Positions 54,200-64,000 of a stretch of DNA of 64,000 bases are shown piece by piece (position 1 is the first letter of the stretch; each line of letters starts with the position of its first letter). Position numbers and translations under genes: made by a program. Source of the stretch: Isoetes taiwanensis (lineage: Eukaryota > Streptophyta > Lycopodiopsida > Isoetales > Isoetaceae). Below the pieces are notes generated by a model. That model saw only the letters and a program-made list of their open reading frames with translations. It was not told the DNA's origin and did no database searches. The DNA is taken from assembly GCA_021234155.1 (NCBI GenBank), contig JAJEKV010000039.1, positions 10,243,077 to 10,307,076 of the forward strand, given 5' to 3'.

Positions 54200-55080
54200 A
54201 ATGAAGAAAGAAGGTGATCAAATTAGGCATGTGATTTTCCAAAATTTGGAACGTGTTCATCTGGAATAAGTTGGACACAAGACTTTCACTGGTCTGTTGT
54301 TAATCAGACATTTGTGTGAGCAGCATATGTAAACACATTTGATTCTTCAGCAGTCAATACAAAAATGTATGATTGTCATTGTTTGATTGTGTTGTTTTAA
54401 TGGAAACAGTATTAGTGATCAATGTGAGCAGCTAATGTAAACATATTTCTTTTTCCTATTTTACTGTTGCAGTTTTGATCAATACACTGTTCATTTGGCA
54501 TTGACCAAAACATTGTAGCACAGGTATCTGACCCAAATGTTACTATGTTTCTGTCATTTAAATACTTGCATGTACAGATGAAATTCCCTTGAAAAATTAA
54601 ATGACAGCATGCATTGAACATGTAACTGTAAAGAAGAAACGTAGAAACAAACATTTGCAAAATGATTCAAGAAATGTTTTGCATTGAACAGATTTAAAAG
54701 AATGTGAGTACAATCAGGAATAGAGACTGAAGTCACGAAACTTCAAAGTCTTAACAAATATGGCATGAATCTTCTATGTCTTCTTCAAAAACCCTTAGGC
54801 TCTTCAACACTGAGCAAGCTTTCTATTCAGAAACACACTTACAAAGAAAAACATGTTAGTTAAAACATAACTGTAACAAAATACGAACAAATAGGTCTGT
54901 GTTAAAAACAGGTGACATCTTCCATTCATAGTTGATCAGTAAATACAAAAGTTGAGCCCTTGATGGCTCGGTTTTAGATGTGTCAACAAAAAAACAAGAT
55001 CATATACAAGCAGGGGTTGGGAAGTCCTTACAAGCCAGAAAATACAAAGAACATAAAACAAAACAAAAAAAGCCAGTGTC
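54200..55080. other. Harbinger interior between the two genes
   Basis: 3' UTRs of the two convergent genes. AT-rich, without further coding signals. Confidence 0.5.
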
Positions 55081-55090
55081 ATGCTAAAAG

Positions 55091-56684
55091 CTTCAGCAAA
55101 ACTCGCAGGCATTGGCCGGAATCCTCAGCTGCAGCATGCCCCAAAAATCTCCTTGCTTTACAAATACAACCTCAGCATGCATCCTCTGCCGAAGCTCTGC
55201 ACCCTCAGCCCATTCCATGATCTGGGGGTCAATTAAAACCCCCATTTCAAAATAACCCATCACAACCCTCTGTGATATGGTTTGATGGAAGGAATGGGTC
55301 TCTAGGATCTCCACAGCCCTTGATTCTATGGTAGTCGAAGAACCCTGACTTCCCATGCCAAGCAATCCCAAACTGTATGAATCGGAAGACGAATTCGAAC
55401 TAGAAGAAGGAGGTCTTGAACTTGAGGAGCTCGAGCTTGAACTGTAAGATCTAATAAAGACATTAAATTACTTTTTCCCTACACGATTAACTACTGACTG
55501 CAGAATGTCATGATTGGGACAAGTCCTTTTTGCAGATTTGGACAGATAATTGACAAGACATTTCCTGTCACAAATCAAGCTCATCACTTCAAATCATTGA
55601 ATAACAAAACAGAACTATAAGAATCCAATAACAGAGGAACATGCAATACCAAAACAAGAAAGCAATCTTGGCTATCTCCAGCAAAGCATCCTTGGTCATT
55701 TGACATATACTTTGTGTCATGCTGGCCATGGATTCTGCTATTTTCAAGCTGTTTGCAGATCTCATTGTTTCCAATTCTCTGATCAATTCATGTTTCCTCT
55801 GAGAATCCTCTTTCAAGAACTCCAATTTCCTTGCTTAATTTTCACCAAAACTGTTTGCCATTTTGAAAACCCACTTGCAATATCTTCATCAATATGCACT
55901 CTTGATCTTCTCTTTGTAGTAGGCTTCCCAGCCACTCCTGGTTGATTGCAAGCAGCTAATCTTGGGCTAGCTTCAGACACATTGCAACCACTTGGTGTTT
56001 CTTTACCATCTGGGCCAAAATCACCATCATCACCTCCACCAGATATGTCTCTTTCATTAGTTTGGCCATGTTTCAAGTCTTCCATCAATTCAAACCATGG
56101 CCAATTTGAAGGCTCTGCATCAGTTCTTTCAGAAGCCTCTTTTTCATCCCTGAACTTTATTTGCAACTTGTCCCATTTATTCCTCAATTGCCTCAAATCT
56201 TCCAATCCCTCAACCGAGGGTTGGAGTTTGATCATGATTTCTCTCCATTGACTTGCAGACAAATTAATATTCCCATTGTTATGAACTTTGTATTCTTTCA
56301 TCAAAGCAAGCATTGTCCCAATTGCATTGTCGGACCAATCTACGAGTCATTTTCTTTTCATGCTTTGGACTGCATCTTCTAATTGTCATGAATAATCAGA
56401 GCCAAAGAATCTTGGGAGGAGATCGACTCACCAGGATTTGTGGACAACTCCTTCCTCTTCTTCCTTGGATTGCAATCTTTTCCACCTTGAGGTTGAGATG
56501 AAATCTCCATTGCAACAGGGGCCGAAACTGCTCCAGTCATTTTCTTAGGCCTCTTTGAAGGCAATTTTTCTGATCTAGGCGGCACAAATGGCTTAGTAGC
56601 CACTGGTAAGGCAGATCGAGTAGCTCTTGTCATGACTTGAGGATGCTTACTGCAGAAATCAGATGTGAATGAGATCTTTATCAC
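55091..56684 (-). pseudogene. Myb/SANT-like accessory protein of the Harbinger element
   Basis: First exon from 56684 or ATG 56633 (MTRATRSALPVATKPFVPPR), basic and disordered with KKMTG and NPRKKRK. After an acceptor at 56340 the second exon reads WSDNAIGTMLALMKEYKVHN, then QWREIMIKLQ, RNKWDKLQIKFRDEKE and WPWFELMEDL: a trihelix-like Myb/SANT domain. A one-base shift near 55835 precedes FLKEDSQRKHELIRELETMR (helical). A last exon from about 55449 is Ser-rich, then QTISQRVVMGYFEMGVLIDP to the stop at 55091. In relatives this protein binds the element ends and recruits transposase. Confidence 0.75.
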
Positions 56685-57178
56685 ATATTATATCAGAAAA
56701 ACTCAAGAACTGTATCAGGCCAGATTGTTGAAAACTTACTCTTATTAACCACGGATTTCAATTTGCAATGCTGATCTTGAAGCTTGTATGCGGAATTGAG
56801 GTCGAAATTGATAAAGGGAGTCCGGCAAATCAAAGCAAGAAGTGGGGCATCAATTCTTGAACAGGGGTCGGAATTGGGGCCTCCATTTCCGGCGTGAGTT
56901 TTTGGGCACCAACAAAATAAACCGGCCGTTATGGCCCTAACCATAAATGTTGTGGGATGCATAATGGGAACGCCCCTAACAGCAGTTAGGGGCAAATTGT
57001 CTCTCAAGGGGAGAGCCAAATTTTTGTCTCTCCCCCTATCTCTCGCCATCTCCCATCTCTCCCCATCTCTCATTTTGTCTCTCTCTCCCTCTCTCCCTCC
57101 CTCCGTCCCTCCCCCCCTCTCTCCTGTAATCGATCGGGCGGTGCAACAGATGAAATGGCGCCACAAAATTTCTTCCCG

Positions 57179-57348
<170 letters not shown>

Positions 57349-57349
57349 T

Positions 57350-58019
57350 AATTTTAGAAATACCGATGGCCTTTAGGAAATTTTCTAAAACTATAATGGT
57401 ATATTGGTAATTTTTCCAAAAAATTATGAAGTTTGTACTACGATTTTTCGATCCCAAAATTTCGCTTTTTTGCTAGAAAATGGAGTGTTACTGGCGACCG
57501 GAAAAAGGGAGACACCCCATCCCCAAAAACTTTTTTAATAAGTAGATAGCTTTACACACAGGTTGATTTTACAAATATTCTAAACAACATCCTTAACTAT
57601 TTTTTTATCTTCTTTTATGATCTCTTTCATTCTACCACCTTCTGTAGAACACCATCATAAGTATACCAAATGACAATATCTGAATCTTTTTCTTCTACTT
57701 TTACTTTTTTCTACTTCTACCTTCAATTATTGCGCTATTTCATTTTTCCCTTGACCCTCAATGTCAACTCCATGAGGACATGACACTCCATGAGGGCAAC
57801 CCTATCTGCAATATCACCTAGGATGATCAAAAATTTCTTGTCACATCTGTGCATGGCAAAGATTTGCCAAGTCAAAAATTCGCAAAATGATGCTAGATCA
57901 ACAAAATAAATTATGTAAAAACTGCAAAAAATTACCAATCATAACAAAGAAATCAACAAGAATTCAGGCTAAAGCCTGAGTAGCAGCTCTAAACTCTATC
58001 GATGTGATCTAAGAACCTG
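57350..58019. other. AT-rich intergenic, no gene seen
   Basis: Poly-T and TTCTACTTTTACTTTTTTCT-type low-complexity runs near 57690. No domains. Confidence 0.5.
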
Positions 58020-58495
58020 TTTGAAATAGTAAATCTACTTTGAAAAGGAAGCAAATCCACTATAAAAAAGAAGCAATCTGTTGTTAAAAAATGTTAACAG
58101 CGTAAGAACTCTAATCTTGAATTCTTTGATTTTTTTCTGCAACCTGGCACAAAAAATACAGCTGACGGTGGCACCCATCCAAGATTTGGTGGCGCACCCA
58201 AGAATTTTGGCGTCTTGGGCACCCTGATGTGATAGAGTATGCATCATGCACCCCAAGAAACAAAACTCCAAGATTTGTTTGAAACAACAAATCTGCTGGA
58301 AAAAGGAAGCAACTTCATTATAAAAAAAAAGAAGCAATCCATTATTAAAGAATATGAACAACATTGGAAGGGCCCAATTTTGAATTCTTCAGTGAAACCT
58401 GGTGCCCGTCCAAGATTTGGAGGCGCGCCCAAGAATTTTGGCGTCTTGAGCACCCGAGCGTAATAGGGGGTGCACCCAAGAAACAAGAGCTCTTC
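58020..58495. repeat. Tandem duplication, unit about 255 bases
   Basis: Unit 1 (58020-58276) and unit 2 (58277-58495) share AAAAGGAAGCAA, AAAGAAGCAATC and CCAAGATTTGG-GGCGC-CCCAAGAATTTTGGCGTCTTG, in that order. Divergence is moderate. Non-coding. Confidence 0.8.
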
Positions 58496-58499
58496 CGGT

Positions 58500-59440
58500 T
58501 ACAAAATGTAGTAGCAAGAACTTGCCGGATCAAAATTACAAATTCCGGTTCATTGCAGATATAGTAGGAAAATTTCCGTCCAAGATAAAAAAAAACTTTG
58601 CCCAACACTGATAGAGATGTACCCTAAAAGGAGGTCAGATCTGTTTCTATCTTTAGACCCTACAATGTACATAGGGTATGGCGTTTCGCGCACTTAAGAG
58701 ACTTAAGAGGCAAACTCTTGTAAGTCGCTCAATAAATAAGCAAAGACAAGGCAACCACTAAGGCCTCCATTACGCCATGGTTCAACTTATGACCAAAGAT
58801 TCATAGGTTTTCTTTATTGGAAAGGGAAGAGGGGGTAATCCCCTTGCTCGCCTGTTATGGCTGATAAACAGGCGAGTCCGAGAAATTCGCACGTTTAGAC
58901 GTCCGCCAGGTGTGTTGGATACCTAATGTCTTGGACTACAACATTGGAGAACAAATTTTCATCAAAATTCCTAAAGTTAAGAAGTTATAGCATCATGAGC
59001 TGGGGGGCTGAGAGAATACTTAAAACATGACCGGGCAATAGTGTGAATGCACTATTATAATAATACTGCTAATAATGCTCTTAATTCTTTCAGATTCTAC
59101 TCTTTTGGTTACCTTGAACAGGATAACTAAACCAAAAAAGATCCTTTCGCATGTGATCAGCCTTCTCTTAATGGAAGAATGTTACACCAGAATACAATAT
59201 CTTACAATATCCATCCAAATTGTTGAAGAGCAAACTGTTAAATTCTCTAAGGGACGAGAAATCTTCAGCCATATCTACAACTGAGGAGTTCCCACACGGT
59301 AAGATCTGTATCTCACTTGTAGCTTCTTTTGGTGTAATCCTGCAGAGTTTTACATCCTTTTATCAAATTGAGACTTGCTGTACTCGGATCTATCCATCAC
59401 AACTTGGGCAAAAAAAAATCTTCCACGATGAGGAAGCACA
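58500..59440. other. Intergenic, 3' flank of the PCI-domain gene
   Basis: No recognisable coding sequence. It should contain the 3' UTR and poly(A) site of the minus-strand gene ending at 59450. Confidence 0.5.
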
Positions 59441-59449
59441 AGTCGCTGG

Positions 59450-61829
59450 CTATACACTCACAGCCTTCGGAAATGGCTCCTGTTTGCTCAGTACCACAAC
59501 TTTGCTTTTGTGGGAAAAATATCCTTTCATCAAATTCTTATGAATCAGGATTGCCATAATACACTCAACCTGAGACAGAACTTAAACAGTTCAGAAATTC
59601 TTTAATCTTGATGACCTAAAAGATATGTTAATACTCTTACCTCTTCAACGTCTATATCTATATCCAGCCACTTCAACGCCTTCACAACGACGTCCATTTT
59701 GATTTGGTGGGCCCTGCCAGGATCCTTTTGCTTTTGAATTATATATCTGCAATATACATAAGTTAAATGCTATCATAACCACTTCAGCAACAGAAAAAAC
59801 TGAGAGTACATTTTCTTTAGGAGGCGCCTATAAACTTGCAGCTCCAGCTTTTCCAGAACCAGGTACACCCCAGATCTTAAAAACCTACATAAGAAAGAGT
59901 GTTAAAATATAACGCTAATAACAAGTTTGGAAAGCTTGTTTTGGACATACTGGTCTTCATTGGCCTGAAGTGCATGGCGGAGCAATCTTATATCGCCTGT
60001 CCTCATGGCTCCTACAATGTCAATGTACTGCAGCAAGACAGCAATGCCTAGAATATCAGCAAAACTGAAATTTGTGTCAAAATTGAAATTTGTGTCCCTG
60101 TAGTTCGCAAGACACTCAAGTAAAAAAAATTTAAGAGAAAAGCCAGGCACCTGAACAAGAGAATATTTTTCCAATAACCACTCCTTTGGTAACGAACCGA
60201 CAGAAAGCTTTACTGGTATTAAATATTTCAAGATCATCCTGTCACCAGGCAGATAAAAGTCAGCAATCATGCAAACCCTAGCATAATAATTACAAAATGC
60301 ACCTTATGTTTGCCTTTTTTCGTGGATCACAATGTCTCAATGCATATGTAAGCTTTTGATCTGCCTGCAAATATTAAACATGGCATACTCACAAGATGAC
60401 AGAGAAAATTGAAAAGAAAAAATCAACCTTAAAAAAACCAGGAAACCACCTCAATGGACTATCCAATCCTGTAAGTCAAGTGATGGAACTTCCAGAATAC
60501 TTACCAAAGTAAAGTTATCATTAAACACCTCGAGACGTCCAGTATAGTACATATATGTGACCTGAAAGACCATCACTTGTTGTAAATTTACAGGGAGATA
60601 CAAGAACAATACTTGTTTTGATGCAAGTCTGAGAATCATACACGGTGAGAAACGGGAAAATCCTCGAAATCAAATACTCGAGCTGTTTCAATGCTCCTAA
60701 TCACACTCCGACAAAGATGAACTGTGCCAAGCTATATAAAATAGAAGAGTTATCATCCTTTCTTAGGACTGATGTATCCAATTTTGAGTACTCACCTTGA
60801 AGTAAACCTTAAAAAGCTGACAAGTAACGTATAATGCTCCTATCCTTTTCGGACCCTTGCCCTGTAATTATGTCTCTTAAATAAGATATCTGCTTTTGGT
60901 GATACTTGACCAGAACCCATGAGATAGGCAATCGTAACCTAATTCTTAATAAGGACCGGAAATGTTGGAATACACTTCCAATGTCTCCACACTAGTAAAC
61001 CAGAACAGAAACCCTAAGGGCCCTAATGTTGAACATGCTTTGAGGTTCGAGGAACGTACTGCAAGTGCCCCAAAAACTTTCATCAAAAAAGAACCAGCAC
61101 CTTTCAGCTTATCCACAGTCTTTCCTTGATCAGCCAACTCCATGTCAGCCTGAAATAATCTGCTAAGTTGCAGCTCAATACATTCCCAATTGAAAAACAT
61201 TGATCCCAGTCATTTCATAGGGCATGGAAATACCTTTTCAGCAAGAGTTCGTAGTTCAAAAACCACCTTGTGAAGCGCCTCCATAGCCCAGGCAGATTCC
61301 CATCCACGAAATTCTTGTAAGAATGCACTGTAGCAAGGAAATGACAGAAGCTCATAAAGTTGATAATAAAAATAGGGCGACTTGGTGAAATTGGAACCTA
61401 CTTTGCTGATTTCTCAAGGAAAGTGTAAGCTTCTACAAAACGCCCCTGCTGATACGACTGCATACACCGAGTATGATACAACAACATATCCCCAAGTGGG
61501 GCATGCTTATCAACCTGTTTCAAAATTCTGCCTGGATCCTACAGACAAATTGCATATTCCACGTTCATTTCTTCTGACATTATAGATAACGCAAAAGACC
61601 AAACTATGACCTTATCGAAATCCAGTGCTGAAGCGACTACGGTCCGATAGCTATTGGGTGCGGAGATGGCGATGAGGGCAGCCAAAGCAGAACCGTTTTG
61701 AGTACTGAGAGCTTCAATAAAACGATTAACATAATCGGCAAGCTTGCGACTCGCTTCCAAAGCACCCATTCCGGTGTGATGGGCAGCATCACGCCAGGCC
61801 GGACCACGCCATCCATTGCTCTTATCCAT
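59450..61829 (-). CDS. EER5: THP1/EER5/PCID2 homologue (PCI-domain TREX-2 subunit), 13 exons
   Basis: Exons (minus, high to low): 61829-61611, 61538-61402, 61327-61234, 61149-61060, 60861-60796, 60731-60654, 60561-60505, 60364-60303, 60238-60151, 60027-59951, 59884-59810, 59746-59641, 59569-59450. All have GT-AG borders and agree in phase, giving 1269 bases and 422 residues, close to the 413 I recall for Arabidopsis EER5. Landmarks: SRKLADYVNRFIEAL; LKGAGSFLMKVFGALA; KGPKRIGALYVTCQLFK; VTYMYYTGRLEVFNDNF; RMILKYLIPVKLSVGSLP; GDIRLLRHALQANEDQ; FLRSGVYLVLEKLELQVYRR; VVVLSKQEPFPK. The C-terminal PCI domain is complete. In relatives the protein works with SAC3/MCM3AP and DSS1 at nuclear pores in mRNA export. 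ATG 61829 is the first in frame; the Met at MGALEAS is an alternative. Confidence 0.95.
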
Positions 61830-62190
61830 CCCTACCCTAAACCCTAATCGGATTTAAGTTCTGTGAGTTGGATACAATGTATTCTTCAAAATCGGAGGTT
61901 GGAACAGGTAGTTTTCTCTATAAAATTTGAGAGGCGTGATCTTCCAGAAAAATTGTGTAATCTTTTTGGGTTGCCCCTAAGGGGCAATGGTTCATGTGGG
62001 TTTGTGGCATATTCCAAGTATAAGTCAGTATATGCCAGAATATGCCAATAACTGCTCCAAACCCATTGTTGGCTGTAAACTGTCGGTCATTTTGTTGATG
62101 GGCAGCCACTCTCGAAACCGGCTAACCAGAGGGGTCTCCACTTGGGCAGATGGCAAGTATTTTGGTGTGCTTTTTGATCGGATGCCTTAC
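61830..62190. promoter_or_regulatory. Intergenic region between divergent genes
   Basis: Upstream of the PCI-domain gene the minus strand has AGGGTTTAGGGTAGGG just before the ATG. This is an AAACCCTA telo-box-like element, common in promoters of plant housekeeping genes. A palindrome TTGCCCCTAAGGGGCAA lies at 61971-61987. Transcription starts are not resolved. Confidence 0.4.
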
Positions 62191-62204
62191 TCTCAATGTA
62201 GCCG

Positions 62205-62413
62205 CCCTCGATTCAGAGCAGGTTTCTCAATAAAGGGCAAGAGCGAAAGAATGCAGGGCAAGGCCTCTGAATAGATTGGCGATGCCAGAGAACAGGGTGT
62301 TGACGCAAAAAAACGAGTCGAAGCAGCAGTTAAGGGTGTTGAGGATGCCGGTAAATCTTGGAGAGATTGGGCCCGTGAAAAGGTTACTAATCTCCGTGAA
62401 GCTGCCACAAAGT
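62205..62413 (+). pseudogene. LEA-like short reading frame with one in-frame TAG
   Basis: The frame reads RPRFRAGFSIKGKSERMQGK, then meets TAG at 62272-62274, and continues in the same frame with GDAREQGVDAKKRVEAAVKG and VEDAGKSWRDWAREKVTNLR to a possible donor (CACAAA/GTATGT at 62412). The Ala/Lys/Glu-rich amphipathic repeats resemble late-embryogenesis-abundant or seed-maturation proteins. Either it is a pseudogene, the TAG is a sequencing error, or the stop separates UTR from a gene starting later. No in-frame ATG is found between the TAG and the motif. Confidence 0.4.
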
Positions 62414-62986
62414 ATGTTTCTTAAACGCATTTGTGTTGCTGTAAAGTAGAATCTTTTTATGAATTATGCATTTCAGTCAGTGGGTTATCAATTAGAGTTT
62501 TATCATCATAGATTATGCATTTATGTAACCACTGTGACTGTAATTTCTTTTTGCCTTGCGATGTCTCGTCTTCAACTTTATTATTCCTGGTGATAAACTA
62601 ATGATAGTTTAACGTTTTTGTCTCTGGTGAGAAAGGAACGGTAGGTTTGAGGTTATGTAGTTGTGATTGAATTTCCCTCTGCCCTTTATTTGTGAAGTTA
62701 GTTTTAAAACACTCTTTGATCTTTATATTGGTAGTGATCTATGATGTATTGTGTTTAGGTATTTGTAAATTTGTTAGTTGTGGCAGCCAAACTTGGTCCT
62801 TTACTCACAAGCGGCAATGCTTTTTTGACGTATGGAAAACCTTCAGTCAGTTTCAGGGTATTGATGCCTTGACAAGTTTGGCTAGTATCTTTAAGACTAT
62901 TCCAATCGGGCCCTTGAATTCTCATGTTAAATAAATATATGATTGAATACATAACCCAGGTCTTGATTGTTGTGTGTCATTTGCAG

Positions 62987-64000
62987 GTCCTTGAATGGTT
63001 GATGAAAGAGGATTGGTATGCCTTCAATCCTAAGGACTATTATCTATTAATGTTATCTTACTACAAGGATGGGCAGATTGAAAATGCAGAAAGTTTGTTG
63101 GTGAAGATGAAAAGTAATGGTATCTTCCTTGGAATTGAAACGTATACATTACTTATTGAAGCTTATGGAAGGAAAAAGTCTTACAATAAAATGGAATCTG
63201 TCTTCTAGAGCTTATTATCTAAAGGCCCTGCTCCTACAGCAGTCACATATCAGACATTAATGAAGGTATATAGTGAGCCATCCTCTCCTTCTACTTTGCA
63301 TAGATGTTTGGCAAAACTGTTTTTTATCTTATGAGTTAAAAATTCGTGAATCTGCAATGGCCGTTCATAACTTAATTTTAGATATGTCTACATTACCAAT
63401 AGCTGACATTATGGCTTGGAAATATCAACTTAGTATCCTGAAGCCTAAACCAAGAGACAAGGGAACTTGGTATGAGGGTTAAGCATATGCAATGATACAG
63501 GAGAACTTGAAAAATATTCTAAATTTATAAAGTTTGGAAAATTAAAGGTACTGCGTGCATATAATATTGAAGTTATTGGCATCTATGTGGCCCAAATTGA
63601 GTATCGATAAATCTCCAAATCGCCGTTTTACTTGTGATGTTATTGTTACACATGTTCCAGCTATATCACATATGTAACGAAGCCTTGGTTTCCTCAATCT
63701 TGAACATATTCCGTTGTGTTCTCATTCTAGTTATTGGTTTCATATCACGCGTTTAAGGGGAAAGCCGGTGAAGTGGAAGAATTTTTTAAATTGGTAGCTG
63801 AGGCAAATGATTCTCTAATGCGATCAGATGCAATGATGTACAATTTGATGATCTACACTTATGGGAAGGCAGGAGAATCTGATAAAGCCTTAAGGCTATA
63901 TCGTCAAATGAGTCATCTAGGATTGGAGCCTTCCACTGTCACTTACAACACATTGATTGCTTTACAGAAGACTCCCAAAGATGCCGAGCTCATGTTTCAG
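62987..64000 (+). pseudogene. PPR protein (partial, runs off the window; one in-frame TAG)
   Basis: After a TTTGCAG acceptor at 62986 the frame reads VLEWLMKEDWYAFNPKDYYL, LMLSYYKDGQIENAESLLVK, TYTLLIEAYGRKKSYNKMES. TAG at 63206 follows, then the same frame gives LLSKGPAPTAVTYQTLMK to a donor near 63268. A second exon from about 63734 reads GKAGEVEEFFKLVAEANDSL, MYNLMIYTYGKAGESDKALR, LEPSTVTYNTLIALQKTPKD to the window end. These are 35-residue pentatricopeptide repeats. The layout is like the plant family that includes Arabidopsis At3g59040 (from memory), whose members bind organellar RNA. The TAG replaces a residue inside a repeat, so the gene may be dead or the base miscalled. Confidence 0.7.

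Noticed and set aside
60654-60664. Alternative donor (CACC/GTGTAT) for exon 6 of the PCI-domain gene
   Set aside because: It would add residues but put exon 7 out of frame. The donor CCC/GTTTCT keeps the phase and the VTYMYYTGR motif.

Overview
The window looks like nuclear DNA of a land plant with a large, repeat-rich genome. The evidence is spliced GT-AG genes of plant families (THP1/EER5/PCID2-type PCI protein, PPR protein, F-box/kelch, GT47 exostosin), a Ty3/gypsy LTR retrotransposon, plant-type LINEs, Helitron, PIF/Harbinger and hAT-like elements, and long microsatellites. A fern or another early-diverging vascular plant is a possible source, but nothing in the sequence fixes this. I see no bacterial operons, CRISPR arrays, rRNA or convincing tRNA genes.

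Layout. 1-313: 3' end of a LINE. 314-2016 and 21235-23693: two arms of a 1.7-2.5 kb inverted duplication that bracket about 19 kb. Inside the bracket lies a decayed Helitron Rep gene (about 2100-4214, resumed at 15283-15880). It was first hit by a 61-bp LINE 3' end and then, inside that fragment, by an 11-kb Ty3/gypsy element (4247-15248, 5-bp target duplication TTATC). The gypsy element has gag, protease, RT, RNase H and integrase, all frameshifted, plus an additional coiled-coil ORF between integrase and the 3' LTR. After it come a small spliced hypothetical gene (16059-16486), LINE reverse-transcriptase scraps, Helitron-type 3' ends and two tandem copies of a broken F-box/kelch gene (17.3-20.6 kb).

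24.9-28.7 kb is a degenerate minus-strand LINE (endonuclease and RT) with a (TAGAA)n tail. 29-37.5 kb is a mosaic of short repeats, two facing Helitron 3' ends, an hAT-like MITE with a clean 8-bp target duplication (31113-31775), a fold-back element (34.2-35.0 kb) and exons of a broken GT47 exostosin gene. 37.8-42.1 kb is a tandem duplication of about 2 kb. 42.8-43.6 kb is an AT-rich fold-back of about 735 bp. 46.6-47.8 kb repeats, in reverse orientation, the Helitron-end and LINE module seen at 16.5-19 kb. 48.9-52.4 kb is a plus-strand LINE. 52.4-57.2 kb is a PIF/Harbinger element with a broken transposase and a convergent Myb/SANT-like accessory gene, edged by long (CT)n and (GT)n tracts.

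The only gene that reads as fully functional is at 59450-61829 on the minus strand: 13 exons with in-phase splice sites encode a 422-residue THP1/EER5/PCID2 homologue (TREX-2 mRNA-export subunit). To its right, on the plus strand, are a LEA-like reading frame and the start of a PPR gene that runs off the window. Each carries one in-frame TAG.

The rest of the window is mainly a record of successive transposition. The best-resolved history is Helitron, then LINE 3' fragment, then LTR retrotransposon. There are also two LINE-type insertions whose unoccupied sites are preserved in the opposite arm of the inverted duplication.
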